DNA of 64,000 bases from Wuchereria bancrofti (taxonomy: Eukaryota; Nematoda; Chromadorea; Rhabditida; Onchocercidae). The DNA is taken from contig SSBO01000012.1 of the NCBI GenBank assembly GCA_005281725.1, forward strand, positions 8,655,099 through 8,719,098, read 5' to 3'. The position numbers and the translations under genes are program-made. Shown here in pieces: positions 12,383 through 25,842 of this stretch; the stretch's first letter is position 1; every line of letters starts with the position of its first letter. The notes beneath the pieces are model-generated. The model was not told where the DNA came from and searched no databases. It worked only from the letters and a program-made list of their open reading frames with translations.

Positions 12383-12553
12383 GAAATGAAATGGAATGAA
12401 ATGGAATGAAATGGAATGAAATGGAATGAAATGGAATGAAATGAAATGAAATGAAATGAAATGAAATGGAATGAAATGAAATGAAATGAAATGGAATGAA
12501 ATGAAATGAAATGAAATGAAATGAAATGAAATGAAATGAATGAATGAATGAAT
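12383..12553. repeat. (GAAAT/GGAAT)n pentanucleotide array
   Basis: About 34 tandem 5-base units, GAAAT alternating in part with GGAAT in a ten-base higher-order pattern at the left end, ending in GAATGAATGAAT. It creates a spurious repetitive open frame rich in Phe, His and Ser on the minus strand. Confidence 0.95.
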
Positions 12554-15500
12554 CAACCGTTTTGTTGTGTCTTTAAATAGAAGGAAAGAATTGATTATTA
12601 GTGAAGCTCTGTTTGTTCAGCATTAGTGGGTGAATTGATGATAAAGTGATAAGCTATCATCAACAAAATATGAAATCACGAGAATTTCTAAAATGAAATA
12701 AAATTTTAAAAGAATTACTGAAGTTCTAGAAATGGTAAAAAGAAAATGAAGTTAGGATGAATTATGTTTGATTTTATCTTTGTTATGAAAACAGTGTCGA
12801 GAATTTGTGAATTGTTATTGGAAGTTTCACAAAATACACTTATCTATTATTTCAAATGATTATCTAATGAATTTGATCAAGTATGCAAAGGTTTTATGGT
12901 ATGAATAATAATGTCGTTAAGTAAAAGTTATAGTTTCTACTTACTTAAAATTGTGTGATAAATTATTTTGAACTGTTGGAATCTTTTCGAAATAATTTGA
13001 GTAACTGAGCGGATAAGAATAGAGAAACATATCGTTTTTGGCTTCTAATAGTTTTTATGATATCAAATGATGCATGATTATATCCAATAGCATATTCAAA
13101 CTTCAAACCTTTTGCTTAAGTACTAATAATATCAATTTTTTTTTTAATAATATATCAATTACTGATCATAATAATAATATCAATTACTGATCATAAAAAG
13201 GATAGAATTTGCAACTGCTCTCAAAGCAGATCAGAACAGCAGATTAAGAAAAGAAGTACTGCTGTACAATCATAAATGTGTGTTTTGATATTTCAAATTC
13301 AAATCGATATTGTTAAAAGCATAACCAAGCATAATCTAAAGCAATCACCTAAATTTAGACAAGGACTAAATTTGAATTTGCTCAAATCTTGAGGATAATT
13401 TCGTATAGTTATGAGATATTCTGGACAACTCATATGGAACATCATGTTTGGCAAATATGAGCCTATGGACAGTAACAATATCAAATGTTACGTTTTTTAA
13501 CAATCTTAAAATTTAGAGATTAATGAGTGAAAGATTCAACAAATATGGAAGTGTGAATATGTTTATGAAAATTGCTTAGCGATTAGAGCATTACTTTTAT
13601 CATAACTATTATCACTTTTATCACTTATTTGTTTATTTCACATTACGTAAATCTTTTATTCTTGTCGTCCTAAATACCATAAATAGCGGTTATCTGTTTG
13701 ATTTCTAAGTAAATCCAAAACAAATAAAAATACCAAAACCTAAAAATAGCGTTAGCATTAAAAAGTAGCTTAGGAAGACTAAATATAATTTGCAGAAAAA
13801 CTGATTTAATGAAATTTTGTTTTTCTGAAAATTTTTTTTTGTAATTCGTCAATTAGTCAACAGCAATAGGCTCTACATGCATGCATATATATTTGTTTAA
13901 ATAATAATTCTGTTATAATTAAAGACTGCAGAAAATATTAAACTAAATTCCAACTTGTAATTTTGCAAAATATGTTGATTGAAAAGAGTTCCGATTGTAT
14001 TTTGGTAGCTTTTAGTTGCTTGTATGATAACTGAAATAAATGTGCAATGGAAATTATCTTAACATTTGAGCACTCCTAAATCGTTTTACACCAGTAATAT
14101 CGTAATTAACATATCTTAGAATTAAAACTAAATTATTAAATGAAAGTAATCATTACTAATTGGTTTCATTCTTAGAACTATATCACAAAGTGCATTACAC
14201 TACATAATTCTGTATGAATAATTCAGGAAATTAAAGAAACGGAGGATATGATAGCTCCGTAACAATTCATCCTGCAATTTTAATAAGTTGAAACCTTAAA
14301 TAACTGCATTAAGTAAAAGTGGTAATTATAATTTATTAATTATATGTAATCACAGCTTATGAATTGATATAATATAAAAGGAAATCCAAGCAATTTCAGA
14401 TTTAAATTTTTGCGTTGTCATCAAAATTATCAGTAACTTTGATTTAAAGGATATTATAATTCACATAAGATAAATGAAATTCTTCAATTATTTATTGGTT
14501 TTATTAAATTTTGAATGATCTGTCCTGCCAGATTAATCTAAATCGTATGATTTGATAAAACAAACTTTGAAGAAGTAAACAATCTTATGCAAATGAAATA
14601 ATGCTGAATATATTTGTACACTTGACGCTCCCTTATCGTTCATTCTTTTGTGTATTTGTAAAAGATAGAAGAAACTGGTTTATAAGATTACTGGCAGCAT
14701 TAGTTGATGGCTATTCGGTCAACAAATCAGTGGTTCCTGCACTTCACAACTTCACTACACTTTAGCCTAGCCCTCTTTCCGCTTTTCACCATACTTTGCT
14801 TGCATTAGCTTTATGTAAAAACCAAATGCTGACCAAATTCCACATCCTCCAAAATATGCAAATTGATTGAAGAACTAACTAAGAATGAAGTAACAAATTC
14901 CTGTTTCAATTGCTGAAAATTACCAATGATAATCAGAAATTCCTCACCCACACTGGTACGTTAGCATCAAATCAAACGGCTAATTGTAAAATATCCTAAT
15001 GCTCATTTTAATACCTTTTTTAATTACAAAAGTTATTCTGAAAATGATTTTGATGAATTGCAATACTCAATATCAATTTGAATTTTATTAAGTTGTTGAT
15101 ATTCAGGAAAAAACAAAATTCCTTACAGAAAACCCGATATACCCTATCCTACTTCACCATACTTCTGGCCAGAACAAATCAGAATAACTGTCATACTACA
15201 TCGAACTGTCTCCGTAATGTCACTCCATCTCCATTGGAATTATTGCAATCTTGCTTGGAATTCCTATCAGATTAATAATGAGTGTTGTATTTTTCTTTCC
15301 TGAATAAATACTTCTGCCTTTAAAAATTTATTTTAAAAAACATGAAATTAATCAACAATGATAACAAAAATATATGGCAACTTGGCAAGAAATATTTTCG
15401 ATATTCGGACATGATTTTAAAAATATACCCTACGAAAAAGAGAAGATATCCCTTTTCTCCTCAATTCATCCGGTCATCAGATCACCCGATCATCCGGTCT

Positions 15501-16552
15501 GTCTGTACACTGGACAAAGTAATATCATCGCCGTACAACACGGCTTATGCTATTAGTCAATTTTCTGGTTTAGCCATTACCAATGTATGATTTAATTAAA
15601 AAAAAGAAAAATTTCAGTTTGTCAGTTCACAAATTAATTCACATCAAAATAATAAAAAGAAAATTCAGGAAATCTAGGATAATGGGTTGAAGGAGGATGA
15701 AAAAATATATGGGACAAATCACAGAAACCTCACTATTATGATCATTGCCAGTGGTACAAATGAAAAAAAAGGAGAAAAAAACATCTCAATACAAAGTAGA
15801 AAGAAAAAGACATCAAAAACAGAGGCCTCTGATGAATTTATAGGCACTACGTCGTTCAAAGACATATTATACCATTTATGTACACATGATAAAAAAAGCA
15901 GAAGCACATACAGAACGAACCATGTGACATTTGATTCAGCATTGAATTACTATTTTAGTGGTCATTGTTCATAGTGCAAAAAATTTTCCAGGACAAATAA
16001 GTTTGTCTAATTTGATCCTTTTCAAGTAAATTATTAGTTATTTGAATTAAAATTTGGTTTGCAGCTATGTATCAGCAGAATGGTATTTAATCGAAATTCT
16101 AACAATGTGGCCGGCATAAGATTAGCTCAGATATCTCTGGAGGGAGAAGTAAAATGAATCGTCCAAAATGACATTTGAGCAAAATACAATTACCAAAACT
16201 GTCAAAGTAAAACAGATGGCAAAAAATACAATTACATTACATATATATTAATTATTAATATATTCCTTGAAATAAAAAATGATGCTTTTCACAAAAAGTT
16301 TTGGAATGAAATGGACTCTGTCAAATTTAATTCTGAAACGGAACAGGATGATGAAAATGTTCATTAACTGTCTAACGCACAGATTATTCGACATTTCGCG
16401 CGTAAAAAATTTTTGGAAATTTTACTGTGCACGATAAACTGGAATATGATAACAGCTGTAGTAGAATAGTGGCACCTGAGCAAATAAGCAAGTAAACAAA
16501 CAAACGAACTAACGAATATTTCAATTGAACACAACTTCAAATGAAAAGAATA

Positions 16553-19500
16553 TTAGAAATCTTTTGGAAACGGTACAACTGGTGTTTTTAAACTTTCAGG
16601 ACTGCGGCTAACAAAATTGTTACGACTATAGGTTGGACAACCGTTACCGTTCAGATTCATAGCAGCACCAAGAAATGGCATCAATGGTGACATCATTGCT
16701 GCAGTAGCCATTGCTGCCATATGAGATGGATTCGGTGGAAACTGGAAGATTGGTTGCTGAAGGCCAGCAGTAGTTGGAGTTAACTTAGAGGCAGCCATAG
16801 GTGACCCCAAAGCTCCAAGCATCGGGCTTACTGCTGCTGTTGTAAGTAAAGACGTGAAAGGACTCGTTGGGCATAAACCAGCAGAAAGTGAAGCTGCTGC
16901 ATAAAGTTGACTGAATTGCGTAACCAGAGGTGACGTGTTTGTGTATGCATTACCTGTATTATTATGAAGGAAAAAAGGTGAGAGTACCAGTAGATTGTTA
17001 GATGATGATGATGACAAGTCGGATCCGTTGGAGAATGCTGCTGCAGCAGAAAGATTAAGCGGACGTGGTTTAACCCGTTTTAAGGAAGGTATCTGGGTAC
17101 CATGCGTTCCATTCCCACGGTCCGTAATTGTTGCTGGAGGATTTGACGGATATGATAGTGACTTCGACAAGGGTATAATGGAGGATGGAACCGTCGAGGA
17201 TGAGGGTGATGTCACTGCGGTGGTTGTTTCGGGAGTGCTACAACTGAACATCGGAGTTTTCCTCTTTCTGCATATCACTCCAGCATCAGCGTTTGTATTG
17301 ATCGCATTCTGGAAACCACTCGGTGGAGAACAACTTACCGACACACCGCTATACGAACACTGTCCACTGGTGGATGGTATCGGCGAAAAATCCGGTGCTG
17401 CTGCTACTGTTGTGGTGTTATTAATCGTTGTCCTAGTATCGCTATTTATTGAAGTAAGCACGCTCTCTGGTGTTGCTTCTAATCCACCATTATTTTCTCC
17501 ATTCTTTGTGCTAAAATGAGGAAAACTTCGAAAGTATGGGTAAATATTTGGCACTTTGTATATTTTACTTACCTATGTTTAATAAATATTTTTTTGCGTC
17601 GAACTATAATCAGGGAGTTTTTTTTTTGGTGACTTATCAATAATTTCTATCCTCTCGAATCCTAAGGCGATACTTTTGTCCGAAAAGTAAACATGCAAAA
17701 TTAGATACCTCGCAGAAGGCGATGCACTCATATTGGAAATACAAATAGCCTGCATTGCTTGCGCATCGATGACACCTGAACCAGGAACCACTGAAGATGC
17801 AACAGCTGGTGAGCTACTACTTCGCATTAAGCCATGACAGTCTGCTAAAATCCAATTTAAATTTTAGAATTTAAAATTGTGGAGAATTTCAAGAAAGAAA
17901 TTCAAATAATTCACCATTTCTTTTATACCATTTACAGAATATGATAAACTAAAACGTGAAAGAAAAATCAAACCAGTAGTAGGGCAGTCAGTTGACATAC
18001 CATCGACATCTCGTGCAATAGCACATTGCAACGCATCAGATGTACATCCTTCCGGAAATGTCACAAATCGATACACAAATTTTTGTCCGATTACCTAGAA
18101 CAGATAATGGATAATAAGAGGTTTTGGGAAAATTAAGAAGACAATTATCATAAAATTTAATCGGATTGTTTCGCCTCTTTACCTTTGTTTCATATCTTTT
18201 CGTTTTATAAAACATAATGAAAATGGAAAGATATTTGAGAAACTTCGATCATTTCGAATCTTTACAAGAATGGAATAGACTATTCATAGGTTAATCTGTA
18301 CAGGAATGGAATTCCTGTACAGACCGTATAATCTATAACTGGTTCTCATTTCTTAGATTAGTTGATAGATTAGAAAATCAGATTTTTCACCTTTTTGATG
18401 ATATTCTTATCATAATAGTATCGTAATGCACGTGACAATTTGTCATAATTCATATGTGGTTTACTTTTACGTTGTCCCCATAATCGTGCAACCGCTTCTG
18501 CATCCAGTAACTGCAAATCAGGATATCAAAAAAGTAGCAACATCTGTCTCAAATGAGCTTCTTCAATGCCTATCAATCATATCTTCCCCTCTTCTCCTTT
18601 TCTTGTGAAGTACCCCCGAACCAAGAGAAATATTTACTATTTATAGCTTGAATGGATGACCTTGTGCTTATTACACTGTACCGCCACAACAATACTACTT
18701 CGACACTACCGTAAGGATATAACTGTGTTTATTAATTTACTTAAATATACAGGCTGTTCCTTCTAATTCTTCCAATCTGAGCTTTATATATTTTTACGCA
18801 GATCGTTCCATTTCTCAAAATTGATCATTAAAGGGTTTATAGTAATCAGGTCATATTGTAAACAATTTCTAACAACTTTTGGATATCTTATCATTTCATT
18901 CTATTTCCTCATAAAGGTTGAAATGTTCTGAAATCAAGCTAGCATATAACTTAAAACTTCCTATTTATGAGAAATTAAGCCTTGAAACACTCAATCATTT
19001 GTAACAATGCAATTATCCATCAGAAGGTTGCTAGATTACATCTAGGACAGAATTTAAATTTAATTTCTATCATGAATGTGATTTACTTTGCTGATCCCAT
19101 TATGTGCCAAGAGATCTGTATAGTAGCTTATCATTGCACAGTAAGTTCGGCTTATACAGATTCCATTTCTTAGCTGACAACTTTTTTCCTAAATGCTTAA
19201 TTTATCACTCACAGATAACAAAAAAAGGAATCCCAATCGATCTCTTATCGATACTGCCAAACATTCTCTAATAATTTGAATTAAGTCTTTAAAAAAAATC
19301 CAAAGAAAGGATACCTTAAATTCGCCTTGCTGATTTGTCCATTGGATCAGGTCGGTATGTTCACCTTTAAGCAGCAACTCTAGAAGGAATTGCCATAAGG
19401 TAATATTGGAATCAGTAGTAGTGAGTATAGATTGCGGATTACTGGACGGTTGCAGTATATTGTTTTTGATATCTTTCGGAGTGGATCTTTCGCTATCACA

Positions 19501-19705
19501 GCTTTCATGAGTTAGACTTGCTGTGACTGATTGTTCAGGAACCGGAAATGTTATCACTGGTGGTTTACCATCAGTCAATATATTTTGATCCAAATTTACT
19601 GTTTGTGAAGTAGTTAACGGACTTTGAATAGAGCTGCTACCGCTACTGCTACTGTTACTACTGGTCACCCCACCGGAAAACGTGAGGTTACCAGGGCCAG
19701 CTTGG
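16553..19705 (-). CDS. lin-1: LIN-1/ELK-family ETS transcription factor, 5' exon not found
   Basis: Nuclear ETS factor of the TCF (ELK) class, the Ras-ERK effector known from worm vulval patterning. Minus-strand exons: 19705?-19315, 18510-18391, 18094-18001, 17844-17709 and 17510-16553, all in phase. The ETS domain is complete: [16 protein letters not shown], then [40 protein letters not shown] and [11 protein letters not shown]. The long Ser/Thr/Pro-rich C-terminus has many SP/TP sites, a basic-hydrophobic D-type MAPK docking site [11 protein letters not shown] (17080-17051) and the DEF docking motif FQFP (16747-16736), which is functionally known in C. elegans LIN-1. The protein ends PFPKDF. 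The frame stays open to about 19814 but has no ATG; an acceptor TCTTACAG suggests the exon starts at 19705, so the initiator lies further upstream. Confidence 0.92.
18295..18323. repeat. Perfect 13-bp inverted repeat in a lin-1 intron
   Basis: TCTGTACAGGAAT, a 3-base spacer GGA, then the exact reverse complement. It lies in the intron between the second and third ETS-domain exons. It could form a small hairpin or be a palindromic binding site; nothing in the sequence decides between these. Confidence 0.85.
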
Positions 19706-20777
19706 CTGTAAGACGGTAATGCAGTTGAATGTAGCAGGATTGTTGCTGCACTGAGCGATTTATCACCGCTCCTCGTTCCTTTTACACATCCAATTTATTA
19801 CAGAAACACGACAACGTCCTCGTTATTACACACCAATGCCAAAAAGTGAACTCTTGCACTGAAATTTGAAAATATTTTTAATAATAGAAACGCTTTTGCC
19901 TTTCATTAGCATATGCGACGAGCAATTATATACCAATTACTTATACCAATTCCCAATTCTCATAACACAAATATTATATCTTTCTACATGGCATTTGCTC
20001 AGTATGGTTGCTAAAAATGCCATTCTCCAACAGTACAATAGTTGTAAACCACCGAAAAAGACCCACCACAAAATTTTTATTTTTTTAAAATTTACTATCA
20101 GTGAGCAAAATAATAATTATTACAATAATTATGCCATAATTATAAAATATATTTTCAAAAATTTGTACTCCAATATTTTGACCTTTATGGGATTAATTCA
20201 TATTCATATTCACTGGAAACTTCTAAGCCTCTTTTCAAAAGGCTGATAAACATCGAATAGTAAAAAAGTTTTGACTTCTATTTAACAGTTCACATTTAAG
20301 CTAATAGTGAACAACAAACTGAATCAGTTAAATTACTTAACTAACTAGCATCTAAAAGGTGAAACATTAAAATCTATCGCAAAAATCAAATTAAAAAAAA
20401 AGTCTAATGTAAACAAATAAAGTCAATGTGGAGAATTCATTAGAATGATGATGAGGTGGAAAAAAAGCAAGAAGAAAAGAAAAGGGAACGGAAGATGAAG
20501 GATGAAAGGTTATGATAAAAATGCTTCTCTCTTTTGTACAACATTGCAAATCAAAGACGTCACACAATTATTATCATAAAATGTCTCTTACATTTGAATT
20601 CGATGAAAAAAGAAGTGAAATTTTCCCATAAGCACTGCAAAAATCTCTAATAATTAATTGGAAAAGCGCTGGTGATAGGGATGAAATAAGTATCAATTAA
20701 TAAGATGGCAGTACAGTATCTGTGAAATAGATGTTTGGATTTCACCATTACCAGTGTTATCATGCACATAATATGTA

Positions 20778-20782
20778 AACAC

Positions 20783-20815
<33 letters not shown>

Positions 20816-20826
20816 TACATACACAT
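20778..20826. repeat. (CA)n/(CATA)n microsatellite
   Basis: Alternating ACAT and AC units around a pure AC core of about ten repeats. Confidence 0.9.
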
Positions 20827-23800
20827 ATCAAAATTAGGTAGAATGATTCATGCAATAAAAATTATTTTATTTACAAAAGGTATTAATGAACGTTAGCATG
20901 AATAAGCTGCAGACTATAACGATAACTCCTTAAAAGTCATTTTCTATTTCGTTTCAAGCAAAAAAAAAAAATTAAAATTTTGAAATGACAAAATTGTTAA
21001 TGACACTGTCACAATCACGAATGCAGAAGTGATGTATGACAAGTTGCTTATCCTAATGAATGCCATATATTGCCTAAGGATATTCGATAAAGGCAGCGTA
21101 AGACTTGAAAATGATAATGTGGAAGGTGGAAAGGATTAACAAATCCTACAACATGAAGAAACTAAAATCGTTACGTTCGTTGACTAAATTTAAGTTAATT
21201 TATTAAATTTTAAAATGACGGAATATTAATGTAGCATATATTTTTTTTTCAGTTAGCTTCAGCATTTATTTCATTATTTCTCTCTTTTCCGCTATTTATC
21301 TCTTCGTTTTTTTTTTTTCGTATTTTTTTCACCATCAAAATTTCTTCATCACAGTAAAAGGAATTATTTCATAATAAATGCAAAGTTGAAAAAATTGATA
21401 TTTAAATCCTCCAACCCATCTTCCTGTCTACAATTTCCTTCGATGATTTAATTGATAGAAATGCTTACATTGTCATGAAGTACATATGTGTAATTTTGCT
21501 CCTTTCTCACTAACAAGAAAACTAGAAATAAGTTATTTCTGGTAGATGCATAATCTGTAATTAGCTTGACAACCGGAATGTTTTTCCGTAGGATAAAAGC
21601 GAATGGTAGTTTTCTTTTATTTGAATTGTTCATTCATTGTTAAATGAGGTGATGCGCTCATTAATTCTATTTTGCCAGAAATATTTACTTCCACAAAAAA
21701 GTGATATTTTATCAATCATTGTAAAAGAAGCAATTTTCCTGGGGAATGAAATTTTTCCAAAAAATCATGAAGTGATATAATCTTTTTTCCAGTTGTTACA
21801 AAATGAACTTCGAAGGAATTAATTAATAAATTAATAATAATCCAGCGGGAAAGTTAAGTCTGTGGAAGTACGTCAGACTCATTTACATTGACTGCGTGAA
21901 ATACGAATTGGATCGGTGCTAATTAGTAAACAATATTAGAAAGCAGGTTCTGAGGACAAAAAAAAGAAATATGGTCACAACTGGAAAGAATAACATTGCG
22001 AGGGCAGCACATTTCATGGTACCATACTTCTAGGATTGCCTGGAAATGTGGACAATATCAGTTTTGCAACAGTTGATGTTGTTGATGTCAAAGTAAGTTA
22101 GCGCACTTAAAGTAATACTAAAGTAATATAAAATCATCGACAGAATGCTTGCCATAATGATGATAACAACAGTATATTCAACAAGTTAGAGGGAAGGAGA
22201 GGAGGAGAGAAATATTTTGACGAAAATCTGGGTACCACCCGAACTCAACATAACCATCAGGATGGAGAAATGTGCACAGCGTGGAAGAGAGCATCGCAAA
22301 AGCCGGTTTCAACATTTCCTTTTTACCGTTTCTTCAGCTGTCACCATAAATGGGGAGAGGAAACGAATCATTGTAGTGCAAGTTTTCCTCCTATTTTTAA
22401 GCAAAATTGGCAGTGACATGACGGGACTTACGTCACGCTGATTGGTTTATCATCTCAATTATCATCGTTTTGCCTATTACAAAATGCCGAGAAAGGAGAA
22501 GGATACATTGAAGGTGCATTTTCTGTGTTATTTCCAACATGTTAGTTTACACCCCGATCGCTCTATTTTTTTTTTCCGGATTTTCGTATACAGCCAGTTG
22601 CTCACAAGTTGTTTGGTATAACCAGAAATAACTATAATGATTTAATCATTATTCCAAAAAAAAAGTGAGAACAAAGTTTAAAAAAGTTAGATGAGACAAA
22701 TGATACGGTAAAGGTATGCCGAGTTGCAGTATGAATAAACCTGGAATAATACTTTCTAAGTAGCACTTGCAAAGAATAAGTGAAAGATTGAAAATGGGCA
22801 CCCTTGACAAGAAATATACCATTTTTACTAATAATTCGAAAATAAAAAGTATTTTTGGAGATTATTATATCCCAGTAAGATCCAGACTTAATTCAAGTAC
22901 CTCGGATACACTATTATAACGGATAGATAACGTTACATATCAATTAATAAGATTTATTGGAGAAAAAAAGAATTTCACCTTCTAAATGCCTACTAAAACG
23001 GATGAAGAAAAGAAAGAAAAACGGAGGAAATTTAATACATCCGAACATCGATAAGGTCGCTGACTGTAGCGGTGAATCAACAGTCCCGGTTTAATTGGTG
23101 ACACTCGTATCATGCGCTACCGTTACCGCCATCTCCGTCATCGCCCTCGTTGCTGTCATCAAAACATCCAACAAAACTTGCTATTTTTATTGCCGCCTTT
23201 CACATGTACTAAATGTAAAAATGATCATCTACTTATCCTCTTCCGTATCCGCCAGAATTTCGCGGTTATTTCTCTGTTTGAAATATTTATGGATAAGATA
23301 AAACTGTTGGAGAAAACTTCACTTTGTTGTAAAATCAGATTAAATCTTGGATAGCAATAAAACGAAACCACAAAATGATAATTAGCATAGAAGTGATTGT
23401 GTTGTCACATTGACAAATGTATAATAAGTGCTTAATACAACAGCCAATGAACAGAGAGAAATTTTATTTGAAACAAACACGTTTAAATAAGCTTTGAAGA
23501 AAGAAATTGAAAAACGAAGAATTCACGAAAATCTCACTTCCTCTTAAATTTATTTCCCACAATCTCCTCGAATTTTAAACTTTCCCTTATTTTTAAACAT
23601 ATATGCATTCGTTCTTTCTTTTCTTTTCTTTGTTTTCCCTCCTCTTCCTAGCCTGTCCAGTGATACATTCATATCTGAATAACAATAAATAAAAAATTTG
23701 AAGACTTTGTGGTAGATGATTGAAGTGCAAATAAAAAATATCGTAGATTTCACGATCAACAACTTTTTCGAAAAAATCACTTTTTTTTTTGTTTCTTTTT

Positions 23801-24373
23801 TCCCCCCTTTTAATTTCCCCAATCTTTTTGTCTAAAATTTTAACAGCAGACAAAAACGAAAAAACATTTTTTTTTCTAAGCAAATCAATGAACAGTTGGC
23901 TACAATTTGATCTATCAAAAATTGTTTAAAACATTGAAAATTTTCAAAAATTGACAGCTTTTATTTTGATGTACTTAAAGATGAATTAATGAATCTGTCT
24001 CTGATATGAAAGCAATTCATTTCACAAATGTTATAAGCTCTCTTTTTCTCCTTTTTCTTAATAACACAAGATACATTCTATAACCATTTTCGCTTTTTTT
24101 CATTGTCTTAACATTTGTGCTTCCCGCTATATTATCTTAAATAATCGAGAAATCAAAAAATATTCTTTAGCCCTCATATACATCTACAAATACATATTTA
24201 TGTAGATGCATACAGTCACAAATTTATACCTTTGCACTACATGCTAAAAAGAAAATGTACCAATTGGTATCAAAGAATGCGGATGTAACGCTACGACTGT
24301 TGTCGATAAATGATGAATCATTTGTCTTCGACGAACGAACAAGTACACCACTTCACAATTAAACAGTTAACTT

Positions 24374-24437
24374 CTTTTTTTTTCTCCTCCCTCCTTTCTC
24401 CCTCCTCCTTTCTCTCTCTCTCCCTCTCTCTCTCTTT
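24374..24437. repeat. CT-rich low-complexity tract
   Basis: T-run passing into CTCC units and a (TC)n core. It produces a short Ser/Leu-rich spurious frame. Confidence 0.85.
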
Positions 24438-25791
24438 ATCCCTTTATTGTTTGCTACTAATAAAAAGTATGCTAAAATATTGGATGAATTAATTTAAATG
24501 GAGGAAGAAGATATGATAATAATAATAATAGTAATAACTATAATCAATTTTATCATCATTATCTTATTCTTGATATTGTTATGTTGGAAAAAATTGATTT
24601 CAGAATTGAGAAGGGGAAGAGGAGAAAAAAAAAAAAAGAAAGAGAAAAGAACGATTATGTGAAGATGTTATCCATAGCAGTTATATTTATTTCTTCTATC
24701 AATCAACTCTATCAAAATTAAACAAAAAGAGAAAAAAAGGTAGAAGAACTTCGTTTTATCCTTTTCCTCCTCAATTTCATTTGAAAAAGATCACAATTCG
24801 GAAGTTAGAACAAACCTTTTAAATTTGCAAAAATACAGTAGAAAAATGGGAATAATATTTCTAGTCTTAATAATTGTTAGATTTCAAAATTTGGAGAATG
24901 AATATTTTAGTAATAATGTAAGCTTGGAATATTAAATTAGTATGTTAATTAAAATGAGAAGCAATTAATTAGTATGATATGTTAATCGAACAACAAATAA
25001 TCCCTCATTTCATCATCATCCACCAACATTGAACAAATGGGAAAAAATTCTAAGCAATAGCTTTAAAAGGTTGAAATGCTGAAATCGAATTGTTTTCATC
25101 CTTTAACTTACATAAACAGGTCACACATTTTTTGAATTACAAAAACCCATTAACATACTTACATGCACACCTATATTATCTTTTTGTTTTGCGCCGAAAG
25201 AACTAAATGCGACAACATTTAAATTAGAACTGGCGAGAGGGATCCAAGAAAAAAACTCTCAAATGTTAATGAAAATTTAGTTTCATAATGTATTTGAAAT
25301 TGATCAGTGATAACAAGCTGAAGAAATGTTGTAAAAAGTGATGGAATTTCATAAGACAGTTACGAGTTAATGGAATGAAACCTTTCGAAAGCAATCCACT
25401 AAACATTCAACAAAAAAGAAAAAAAGATCCTTCATTTAATAAAGCAAAAAATAAGCGAATATATGTGGGAAATACGTACTCGTACGTGGGGAAAACACGT
25501 ATTATTACATACATGTATGTATAACAAGAAATATAATTTCATCTTATTATGTATGTCCCATATTTCAGTTGTAACAGTTTTATTGTAATATACGCCAGAT
25601 ATCTTTTTAAAATTTTAAAAGAAAATAAATGAGCAAAAAAATATTCCAGTGCAACAATTCCTTCTAGATTGAGAAAAAAAAAAACGGAAAGCGCTACTAG
25701 TTCCGTGATGATCGCTCAATACAGAAATACGAATACGGGGCATACATGAAAAGAGAGAGAGAGACAGATACATTAGATATATGCCTTTGCA

Positions 25792-25842
25792 TATACCTAC
25801 CTACCTACTTATTTACCTATCTACCTGCCAACCAACCTACTT
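25792..25842. repeat. (ACCT)n-like tetranucleotide repeat
   Basis: Imperfect tandem ACCTACCT units with substitutions. Confidence 0.7.

Larger units (their letters stand above)
10588..16552. other. Gene-poor region between candidate small gene and lin-1
   Basis: Apart from the weak minus-strand candidate at 10.7-11.2 kb, nothing could be supported as coding. The stretch is AT-rich with homopolymers, the pentanucleotide array at 12383-12553, and a short direct repeat (ATATCAATTACTGATCATAA) twice near 13150-13196. Open stretches at 15078-15275 and 15342-15590 lack recognisable similarity. Confidence 0.5.

Noticed and set aside
12365..12556. Phe/His/Ser repeat frame on the minus strand
   Set aside because: Pure product of the pentanucleotide array.
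15078..15590. Open frames of 60-82 codons
   Set aside because: Overlapping frames on the same strand with no recognisable protein, and no phase-consistent partner exons found.
16995..17519. 174-codon plus-strand open frame
   Set aside because: It is antisense to the last lin-1 exon, whose frame encodes the recognised LIN-1 C-terminus; the opposite frame has no similarity and arises from the composition.
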